Origin: JAGQTE01 sp964648005
Lineage (GTDB): Bacteria; Actinomycetota; Acidimicrobiia; Acidimicrobiales; Acidimicrobilacustridaceae
Length of the DNA: 18,388 bases
Direction: 5' to 3'
Assembly: GCA_964648005.1 (NCBI GenBank)
Contig: CAZYKR010000061.1
Coordinates: forward strand, 1-18,388
Part shown: positions 12,773 to 18,388 of the stretch, piece after piece
Position numbering within the stretch: position 1 is the stretch's first letter
How the letters are laid out: every line of letters begins with the position of its first letter
Translations under genes and position numbers: made by a program
The notes under the pieces: model-generated
The model's input: only the letters and a program-made list of their open reading frames with translations
Database searches by the model: none
Told to the model about the DNA's origin: nothing

Positions 12773-13987
12773 ATGACGATCACCGAGCGGGACCCGTTCG
12801 ACGAGTTCAACCGCGTGATGGGGGCCGGCACGGGCGTCGACCCGTATCCGGCGTTGGCCGAGCTCCGACGGGAGGCGCCGATCCACGGCCCGGTCGGCGC
12901 ACCGGGCGAACCGCCGCCCGCCGGCCTGTTCACCGCCTACTCGTTCGACGCCGTGTCCCAGGTGTTGCGTGACGACGCCACGTTCTCGTCATCGCTGTAC
13001 AGCCAGGTGATGGGACCGGTCATGGGCCGGTCGATCCTCGAGATGGACGAGCCCGAGCACCACGCCTACCGGGTGCTGCTCCAGCAGGCGTTCACGCGCA
13101 AGGAGATGCAGCGCTGGGAGACGGAGCTCGTGGCGCCGGTGGTGCATCGGCTGATCGACGGCTTCGCGGCCGAGGGCGAGGTCGACCTGGTGCGGTCGTT
13201 CCACTTCCCGTTCCCCATGACCGTGATCGCCGGGATGATGGGCCTCCCCGACAGCCTGCTCGGGGACTTCCACCGCCTCGGCGTCGAGCTGATCAGCGTC
13301 AGCGTCGACATGCCCCGGGCCGCCGCCGCCGCAGCCGAGCTCGGCGAGCTCTTCGGCGAGCAGCTCGCCGATCGCCGGCGCCGCATCGCCTCCGGAACCC
13401 CGGGCGACGATCTGATCAGCGTCCTCGCCCGGGCCGAGCACGACGACCAGCGCCTCACCGACGACGAGATCTTCGCCTTCTTGCGCCTCCTGCTTCCTGC
13501 CGGCGCCGAGACGACCTACCGGTCGTCGGGCAACCTGATGGCGGGGCTGCTCCGCAACCCCGACCAACTCGACGCCCTGCGCGCCGACCGCGGCCTGCTC
13601 CCCCAGGCGATCGAGGAGGCGCTGCGCTGGGAGTGTCCCCTGCTGCAGATCCAACGGATGGCGCTGCGCGACGGTGAGGTCTGCGGCGTCGGCGTCGGCG
13701 CCGGTTCGGTGATCATGGTCATGCTCGGGGCCGCCAACCGGGACGAGACCCGCTGGGACGATCCCGAGCGCTTCGACATCTTCCGGCCGGCGCGGCCCCA
13801 CGTGGCGTTCGCCTCGGGTGTGCACGCCTGCCTGGGGATGCACCTGGCTCGCATGGAGACGACGGTCGCCGTCAACGCTCTGCTCGACCGGCTCGACGGC
13901 CTTCGGTTGGCCGACGGGGAGGCCGGCGCCATCGACGGCGCCATCTTCCGCGCGCCGGCGCACCTGCGCGTGGTGTGGGACGCATGA
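12773..13987 (+). CDS. Cytochrome P450 monooxygenase
   Basis: A 404-residue soluble bacterial P450 of normal length. The C-helix region has DEPEHHAYRVLLQQAFT (92-108). The I-helix oxygen-activation motif reads AGAETT (243-248), with Glu where AGxDT is common. ExxR is E282-R285 in EEALRWECPL. The heme-thiolate loop FASGVHACLGMHLAR (346-360) gives C353 as the axial ligand. It would use electrons from a ferredoxin system to insert oxygen into a small lipophilic substrate. No ferredoxin or reductase gene is adjacent. The substrate is unknown; the neighbourhood of acyl-CoA genes fits lipid or steroid-like compounds but does not prove it. ATG 12773 follows a GAGGGGGGAAG ribosome binding site. Confidence 0.93.
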   Translation: MTITERDPFDEFNRVMGAGTGVDPYPALAELRREAPIHGPVGAPGEPPPAGLFTAYSFDAVSQVLRDDATFSSSLYSQVMGPVMGRSILEMDEPEHHAYRVLLQQAFTRKEMQRWETELVAPVVHRLIDGFAAEGEVDLVRSFHFPFPMTVIAGMMGLPDSLLGDFHRLGVELISVSVDMPRAAAAAAELGELFGEQLADRRRRIASGTPGDDLISVLARAEHDDQRLTDDEIFAFLRLLLPAGAETTYRSSGNLMAGLLRNPDQLDALRADRGLLPQAIEEALRWECPLLQIQRMALRDGEVCGVGVGAGSVIMVMLGAANRDETRWDDPERFDIFRPARPHVAFASGVHACLGMHLARMETTVAVNALLDRLDGLRLADGEAGAIDGAIFRAPAHLRVVWDA

Positions 13988-13988
13988 T

Positions 13989-14009
13989 CGCCCCAGGCCA
14001 GATGGGGCG
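13989..14009 (+). terminator. Hairpin directly after the P450 stop
   Basis: CGCCCCA and TGGGGCG form a perfect seven-base stem with a seven-base loop one base after the TGA. No T-run follows. Probable GC-type terminator, which would separate the P450 from the binding-protein gene. Confidence 0.5.
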
Positions 14010-14082
14010 CGTACCCAAATGGAACAGGTTGCACGAACATGTGCTCTGCAGGGCTGTAAGGTCGCCCGCCAAGTGATCTCCA

Positions 14083-14092
14083 GGGGGAGGAA
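14083..14092 (+). promoter_or_regulatory. Shine-Dalgarno GGGGGAGGAA deciding binding-protein start
   Basis: A strong purine run with GGAGG 6 bases before GTG 14097. It fixes the lipoprotein start although the frame is open upstream. Confidence 0.75.
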
Positions 14093-14096
14093 TCTC

Positions 14097-15818
14097 GTGA
14101 AGAGTCAAGCTTCGGCGCGCGTGTGGCGCGCCGCGCTTCCCGGTGTCGTCGTCGCCGCGGGGCTACTCGGCGCCGCGTGCTCGGCGAACACGTCCAACCA
14201 AGGCCAGACCGGCACGTCGATCGAGGGTGGCGTCCAGTTCGTCGACGCCGACGCCGGACCGCCGGTCGCGGGAGGCAGCCTGGCGTTCTGCATCGGCGGC
14301 GAGACCGCCACCGGCTGGGACCCCACCACCAGCCAATGGGTGTCGAGCTCCTACAACGTCGCCAACTCGGTCTTCGATCCCCTGGTGGCGGTCGGATCCG
14401 AAGGCGAGTACGTGCCGTACCTGCTCGAGTCGATCACCCCGAACGAGGACTTCACCGTCTGGACCCTCAAGATCCGGCCCGGCATCACCTTCCACAACGG
14501 CACGGCGCTCGACGCCGAGGCCGTGGCGAAGAACATCAAGATCCGGACCGAGCGCGGCATCATCGCCACGGCGTTCGATCCGATCGAGTCCGTCGAGGAG
14601 ACCGGCGACCTCGAGGTCACGATCACCATGGAGACCCCGTGGTCGACCTTCCCCTACGCGCTGACGGCGCAGGCCGGTTACATGCAGGCGCCCGAGCAGA
14701 TCGCCACGCCGGGCACCGACGAGCCGAGCCCCCAGGAGGCGACGCGGAACCCGATCGGCACCGGGCCGTTCAAGTTCGTCGAGTGGGTGCAGGACAAGGA
14801 GTTCACCGCTCGCAAGAACGAGAACTACTGGCAGAAGGACGCTGACGGCAACGCCCTGCCGTACCTGGAGGAGATCAGCTTCCCCGTGCTGGTGGACTTC
14901 CAGAGCCGCAACCAGTCCCTCGACTCCGGGCAGTGCGACGTGCTCGAGACGACCGACGCCGCGTCGATCCAGAGCTACACCGAGAAGGCCGAGGCCGGCA
15001 CGGTGCAGATGTACACCGACGACGGGTTGGAGCCGGGGAAGATCTTCATCACCCTGAACACCTCCAAGCCGCCGTTCGACGATCCGCTGGCACGGGAGAT
15101 CCTGGCCTACGGCATCAACACGCAGCAGGTCTCCGACGACGGCTTCCTCGGCGTGTTCCCACCGGCGAGCGGACCGTTCTCGGACTCGAACGATGCGTAC
15201 ATCTCGCCGGAGGAAGCCGGCTACCCGTCGTACGACCTCGAGAAGGCCCGCCAGCTGCACGAGGAGTACAAGGCCAAGCACAACGGTGAGCCGCTCAAGT
15301 TCAGCTCGATCATCCCGCCGGTCACCGAGTACCAGCAGGTCGCCGAGCTGATCCGCCAGATGGGCGAGCCGTTCGGGCTCGAGGTCGAGATCAAGACCGA
15401 GGACCAGCCGACGATCGTCAACGACCTGGTGACGGGCAACTACGAGTCGTCGGGCACGGCCAGCCAGGGCCGCATCCTGTTCACCTCGCCGATCCCGGAC
15501 GGGGACTACATCTTCATCGCCTCCGAGCCGGTGATCGACGGCGTGTCGCTGAACTTCGCCCGCTACGACAACCCGACGCTGCGCCAGTGCCTCGACGACA
15601 TGCGCAAGACCGACGACCGCGCCGCGTGGAACACCGCCGGCGAGTGCGTCCAGAAGGAGCTGGCCAAGAGCCTGCAGTACATCTGGCTCGTCGAGATCCG
15701 CAACGCCGTGGTCATGCAGAACAACGTCCACGGCTTCGTCGACCAGACGGCGCCCGACGGCCAGGCGCTGCCGGACTCGCCGAACCCCTTCTACGCCCAG
15801 GTGTGGAAGAAGAACTGA
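14097..15818 (+). CDS. ABC transporter family-5 solute-binding lipoprotein
   Basis: A 573-residue exported lipoprotein. The signal (KSQASARVWR, then the hydrophobic core GVVVAAGLL) ends in LLGAAC, with C28 as the lipidated residue; the -3 position is Gly rather than the usual Leu. The mature part is a family-5 (oligopeptide/dipeptide type) binding protein: LESITPNEDFTVWTLKIRPG, then ITFHNGTALDAEAVAKNI, then NPIGTGPFKFVEW, and a YDLEKARQL segment later in the fold. Such proteins deliver peptides, sugars, nickel or opines to an ABC permease. No permease or ATPase gene follows; the next gene is convergent, so it is an orphan here. It has a strong ribosome binding site and probably its own promoter in the 109-base gap. 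Confidence 0.9.
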   Translation: MKSQASARVWRAALPGVVVAAGLLGAACSANTSNQGQTGTSIEGGVQFVDADAGPPVAGGSLAFCIGGETATGWDPTTSQWVSSSYNVANSVFDPLVAVGSEGEYVPYLLESITPNEDFTVWTLKIRPGITFHNGTALDAEAVAKNIKIRTERGIIATAFDPIESVEETGDLEVTITMETPWSTFPYALTAQAGYMQAPEQIATPGTDEPSPQEATRNPIGTGPFKFVEWVQDKEFTARKNENYWQKDADGNALPYLEEISFPVLVDFQSRNQSLDSGQCDVLETTDAASIQSYTEKAEAGTVQMYTDDGLEPGKIFITLNTSKPPFDDPLAREILAYGINTQQVSDDGFLGVFPPASGPFSDSNDAYISPEEAGYPSYDLEKARQLHEEYKAKHNGEPLKFSSIIPPVTEYQQVAELIRQMGEPFGLEVEIKTEDQPTIVNDLVTGNYESSGTASQGRILFTSPIPDGDYIFIASEPVIDGVSLNFARYDNPTLRQCLDDMRKTDDRAAWNTAGECVQKELAKSLQYIWLVEIRNAVVMQNNVHGFVDQTAPDGQALPDSPNPFYAQVWKKN

Positions 15819-15821
15819 TCC

Positions 15822-15890
15822 GACCGGGCGTCTCGCCCGCTACGGACCGGGCGTCTCGCCCGCTACGGACCGGGCAGTACGCCCGCTACA
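15822..15890. repeat. Three tandem 23-base hairpin units
   Basis: Units at 15822-15844 and 15845-15867 are identical; the third (15868-15890) differs in the loop and last base. Each contains CGGGC(G) ... (C)GCCCG arms followed by CTAC. The first two have six-base stems with a TCT loop; in the third the loop region is AGTAC but the five-base stem is kept. They start 3 bases after the binding-protein stop, and the synthetase stop codon (15886-15888) lies inside the third unit. They may work as a stacked bidirectional terminator or belong to a dispersed intergenic repeat family. Confidence 0.8.
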
Positions 15891-17520
15891 GACTGCGCTC
15901 GCTGCCGGCCTTCGGGCCGGCAGCGTCGCGCACGGCGGCCTCCAGGGCGCGCCGGTCGACCTTCTCCATGGCGGTGAGCGGCAGCGCCTTCACCACGATG
16001 AGGTCCTCGGGCAGCTTGTGGTGGGCCAGCACGGTGGCGGCGTGGGTCCGCAGGTCGTCGAGGGTCGGTGCCGGCACTCCGGCGCCGGCGACGACGACCG
16101 CCACGCCGATCTCGCCCATCACGTCGTCGGGGCGAGCCACGACGGCGACGTCGGCGACCGCCGGATGCGTCGCCAGCACGGCTTCGACCTCGAGCGGGTG
16201 GACGTTGTAGCCGCCGCGCACGTACCGATCGCGCCGGCGGCCCGCCAGCACCAGGCGCCCCTGGGCGTCGACGTGCCCGACGTCGCCGGTGCGCACGGCT
16301 CCGTCGACGGTCATCGCCGCCGCCGTGGCGTCCGGATCCCGCCAGTAGCCGCGCATCGTCGCCGGTGATGCCAGGCAGACCTCGCCCTCGGTGCCGGGAG
16401 GGAGCACGGTGCCGTCGTCGGCGCGGATGGTCAGCGTCACGCCCGGGTGCGGACGGCCGACGCTGACCTCGGCATCCTCGGGTGGGGCGTCGAAGGCGGT
16501 GCCGACCCCGATGCCCGCCTCCGTGCACGAGTAGCGCACCGACACGGCGGCGCCGAAGCGCCGGCGGGCCTCGCGCACCAGCGACGGCGTCGACGGGCCA
16601 CCGCCCATGACGATGGCGCGCACGCTCGACAGGTCGCGCTCGCCGAAGGACGGGTGGCGCAGCATCAGCGCCACCTGGGTCGGGATGCCGCCGACGCCCG
16701 CCATGGCGTAGCGCTCGATCAGCGCCAGCGCGTCGCCTGGCCGCCACCGGTCGACAAGGACCGTGCAGGCACCCCGCATGAGGTTGCCGGGCAGCTTGGT
16801 CATCGGCCCGAGGTGGGCGAACGACGTGCCGGCGAGCTGTGTCGCGCCCGCCCGATCGGCCCAGGCGCCGCCGGTGTCGACCTCCGTGATGAAGGCCAGC
16901 TGGCGCCCGCCGAACACGGCGCCCTTGGGCTGGCCGGTCGTGCCGGAGGTGAACACGATGGCCACCGGACGATCGGGGTCGGCGTCGAGCGGCGGGGGAG
17001 CGCCGCCATCGACCCGGACCGGTGCCAGCGCGTCGCCGGGCGCGTCGGCGACGTCGATCGTCACCAGGTCGGCCCCGGCGGGCAGGGCGTCGGCGTGCGG
17101 CGCCAGGTCGGGGGTCGCCACCACGAGGCGCGGCCGAGCCGTCGTCAGAACCCCGGCTCGCTCGTGCGGGGTCAGCCGGGCGTTGACCCCGGCGGTGACG
17201 GCGCCGAGCTTGGCGGCGGCGGCGTAGGTGATCACGTACTCGGGGATCGACGGCAGGGCGAGCGCCACCACGTCGCCGGTGCCGACACCCGCGGCGGCCA
17301 GGCCGGCGGCGACCTCGTCGCTGGCCCGAGCGAGCTCGGCGAAGCTGAGCAGCCACCCGTCGGCGGCGACGTACGCAGTAGCATCGCCGAAACGTGCGGC
17401 GGCCTCGTCGACGACCTCGCCCAGCACGTCAGCCCCGTCCGGATCGCCCGAGGCGGTGGATCCCAGGAGAAGGGCGCGGAGCGGACCCGTGGTGGAGCGC
17501 AGCGACGACGCGGCGGTCAT
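15886..17520 (-). CDS. AMP-dependent acyl-CoA synthetase / ligase
   Basis: A 544-residue adenylate-forming enzyme that activates a carboxylic acid with ATP and joins it to CoA. Motifs in order are TSGTTGQPKG (191-200, phosphate loop), YSCTEAG (330-336), TGD (411-413), GRRRDRYVRGGYNVHPLEVE (427-446, hinge and CoA-side loop) and the C-terminal catalytic K520 in PLTAMEKVDRR. The canonical PxTxxGK has Glu in place of Gly before the Lys. Acid specificity, long- or medium-chain or aromatic, cannot be read. The start at ATG 17520 overlaps the start of the divergent TetR gene. GTG 17427, just before the first conserved helix, is an alternative, but the 31 extra residues show normal codon bias. The 3' end carries a strong UUCG-type hairpin and lies in the tandem hairpin array. 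Confidence 0.9.
   Translation of the reverse strand: MTAASSLRSTTGPLRALLLGSTASGDPDGADVLGEVVDEAAARFGDATAYVAADGWLLSFAELARASDEVAAGLAAAGVGTGDVVALALPSIPEYVITYAAAAKLGAVTAGVNARLTPHERAGVLTTARPRLVVATPDLAPHADALPAGADLVTIDVADAPGDALAPVRVDGGAPPPLDADPDRPVAIVFTSGTTGQPKGAVFGGRQLAFITEVDTGGAWADRAGATQLAGTSFAHLGPMTKLPGNLMRGACTVLVDRWRPGDALALIERYAMAGVGGIPTQVALMLRHPSFGERDLSSVRAIVMGGGPSTPSLVREARRRFGAAVSVRYSCTEAGIGVGTAFDAPPEDAEVSVGRPHPGVTLTIRADDGTVLPPGTEGEVCLASPATMRGYWRDPDATAAAMTVDGAVRTGDVGHVDAQGRLVLAGRRRDRYVRGGYNVHPLEVEAVLATHPAVADVAVVARPDDVMGEIGVAVVVAGAGVPAPTLDDLRTHAATVLAHHKLPEDLIVVKALPLTAMEKVDRRALEAAVRDAAGPKAGSERSL
15901..15924. terminator. Ten-base stem with TTCG loop at synthetase 3' end
   Basis: GCTGCCGGCC-TTCG-GGCCGGCAGC is a perfect ten-base stem, and on the + strand C(TTCG)G is the very stable tetraloop. 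It lies inside the synthetase coding end (encoding AAGPKAGS) and downstream of the binding-protein gene. It could terminate + strand transcripts; it has no T-run. Confidence 0.45.
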
Positions 17521-18124
17521 GACCGCCCCGACCGACGGCCGAGAGCTGCGTCGGCAGGGGCGCAAGACGATGGCCAAGCTGCTCGAGGCGGGCATGACGG
17601 TGCTGGCCGAGCGCGGGTACCACGCCGCGCGTGTCGACGACGTGGTGCGCACCGCCGACGTCTCGCACGGCACCTTCTACCTGTACTTCTCCAACAAGGA
17701 GGAGCTGTTCCAGGCCCTCGCCGTGCAGTGCGCCGACGAGATGACCGACCTGGCTCGCTCGCTCGGGCCCGTGACGCCCGACGAGGAGGGGCTGGCGGCG
17801 CTGCGGGCGTGGCTGGCGTCGTTCGTGGACTGCTACGGGCGCTACGGCGTGGTGATCCGGGCGTGGATGGAAGACCAGGTCACCGGCCGCGAGCTGGCCC
17901 GGTTGGGCGGGCGCACCTTCACGGCGGTCACTGCAGCGCTGGTCGCTCGCATCGACGAGGCCCGGCCCGGGCGGGGTCCCCAGGCGGAGCTCGACGCAGC
18001 GGCGCTGCTGGCGATGATCGAGCGGTTCACCTACTTCACGACCTCGCGCTCGGTCGGGTTCGAGCACGACACGATGCTCGACACCCTGGCGCGCCTCGTG
18101 CACCGCGGCTTCTTCGGCGGCTGA
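17519..18124 (+). CDS. TetR-family transcriptional regulator
   Basis: A 201-residue regulator. After a basic lead (GRELRRQGRK), helices 1-3 form the TetR DNA-binding domain: MAKLLEAGMTVLAERGYHAARVDDVVRTADVSHGTFYLYFSNKEELFQAL (residues 18-67), with SHGTFYLYFSNK as the recognition-helix signature. The helical remainder is the ligand and dimerisation domain. Its ligand is unknown; the divergent acyl-CoA synthetase and following enoyl-CoA hydratase-like gene suggest an acyl-CoA or the acid itself. The ATG shares two bases with the synthetase ATG on the other strand (TCATGA), so its promoter and operator must lie inside the synthetase coding region. A later start would remove residues of the first helix. 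Confidence 0.9.
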   Translation: MTAPTDGRELRRQGRKTMAKLLEAGMTVLAERGYHAARVDDVVRTADVSHGTFYLYFSNKEELFQALAVQCADEMTDLARSLGPVTPDEEGLAALRAWLASFVDCYGRYGVVIRAWMEDQVTGRELARLGGRTFTAVTAALVARIDEARPGRGPQAELDAAALLAMIERFTYFTTSRSVGFEHDTMLDTLARLVHRGFFGG

Positions 18125-18150
18125 GCGGCGTCGGCCGCGCCCGCGTCGCC

Positions 18151-18388
18151 TCAGCGCGGCCGCCATTCGACCCGCTTCCCGCTGGCGAAGAACTCCTGGC
18201 CCTGGCGCAGCGACTCGTCGTTGGTGCCCAGCCCGACCAGCGCCCAGCCCATGCCGAGCGCCTGCGAGCGGGTGTGCTCGAGCGCCGTCCAGATCGCCCG
18301 GACGGTGCCCTCGATCGCCAGCGGCGGCGCCGATGCGATCGCCTCGGCGCACCACTGCGCGGCGGTCTCGATGGCGCCCGCCTGCGTC
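18151..18388 (-). CDS. Enoyl-CoA hydratase/isomerase (crotonase) family, C-terminal part
   Basis: The frame enters from the right edge and ends at TGA 18151-18153; 78 residues are visible. They read as the C-terminal helices of a crotonase: WCAEAIASAPPLAIEGTVRA, then TALEHTRSQALGMGWALVGL, then TNDESLRQGQEFFASGKRVE and WRP. The 'IA..PP.A...' helix and the final 'GKR..W' are typical of the family's trimerisation end; the active-site part is outside the window. It would hydrate or isomerise an acyl-CoA. It is convergent with the TetR gene across 26 bases. Confidence 0.75.
   Translation of the reverse strand, partial: TQAGAIETAAQWCAEAIASAPPLAIEGTVRAIWTALEHTRSQALGMGWALVGLGTNDESLRQGQEFFASGKRVEWRPR

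Noticed and set aside
14029..14060. TTGCAC ... TGTAAG as a promoter for the binding-protein gene
   Set aside because: The spacer is about 20 bases and both boxes are weak; not strong enough to list.
14163..15731. 522-codon open frame on the - strand
   Set aside because: Antisense to the binding lipoprotein, which has a signal, lipobox and family motifs; the antisense product has only biased composition.
15822..15890. Possible CRISPR array
   Set aside because: The units are directly adjacent with no spacers and there are only three; they are tandem hairpins.
15863..17356. 497-codon open frame on the - strand
   Set aside because: Shifted frame inside the acyl-CoA synthetase; Arg-rich without motifs.
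17429..18355. 308-codon open frame on the - strand
   Set aside because: Antisense to the TetR gene; the genuine - strand gene at the right edge is in another frame and ends at 18151.

Overview
This is a very G+C-rich, almost fully coding window with strong third-position GC, several GTG starts and several genes that appear to be leaderless. That points to an actinobacterium. The secreted proteins carrying repeated 'PTRxLDTR ... DLVGY' modules and the acyl-CoA/P450/ETF gene content suggest the class Acidimicrobiia or a relative, but this is inference from style, not a phylogenetic result. There is no rRNA, tRNA, CRISPR array, insertion sequence or phage structural gene in view, and no gene-free stretch longer than about 150 bases.

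Left part (1-5269). The window opens inside a heme-oxygenase-like (PqqC/TenA fold) putative diiron protein on the + strand. Convergent to it is a short PAS plus GAF-like sensor with no output domain. Upstream of that, on the same strand, is a 939-residue exported protein with a beta-helix and three C-terminal repeats. Divergent from it is a ten-helix EamA-type transporter.

Carbohydrate block (5297-9371, - strand). A 2-hydroxyacid dehydrogenase, a class II aldolase/AraD-type protein and an exported GH43-like glycosidase lie head to tail with gaps of 17 and 2 bases, so they look like one operon. The glycosidase carries three C-terminal modules of the same kind as the beta-helix protein. A plausible reading is extracellular release of a sugar followed by intracellular aldolase and dehydrogenase steps; the substrate is unknown.

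Middle part (9487-12724). Divergent from that operon is a single-chain EtfB-EtfA fusion (electron transfer flavoprotein). An inverted repeat overlaps its -10-like hexamer. Next come a tiny coiled-coil ORF whose tail overlaps an oppositely oriented helix-turn-helix gene, a second helix-turn-helix gene divergent from the first across a 150-base region with inverted repeats, and a small zinc-ribbon protein.

Right part (12773-18388). A cytochrome P450 is followed by an orphan family-5 solute-binding lipoprotein. Three tandem 23-base hairpin units fill the convergent junction with an AMP-dependent acyl-CoA synthetase. The synthetase and a TetR regulator are divergent with physically overlapping start codons. 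The window ends in the C-terminus of an enoyl-CoA hydratase-like protein. Synthetase, TetR and hydratase suggest acyl-CoA catabolism under local TetR control, with the P450 and ETF as possible redox partners.

The least ordinary items are the EtfBA fusion, the shared repeat modules on two different secreted proteins, the divergent regulator pair, the overlapping divergent starts, and the tandem hairpin array.
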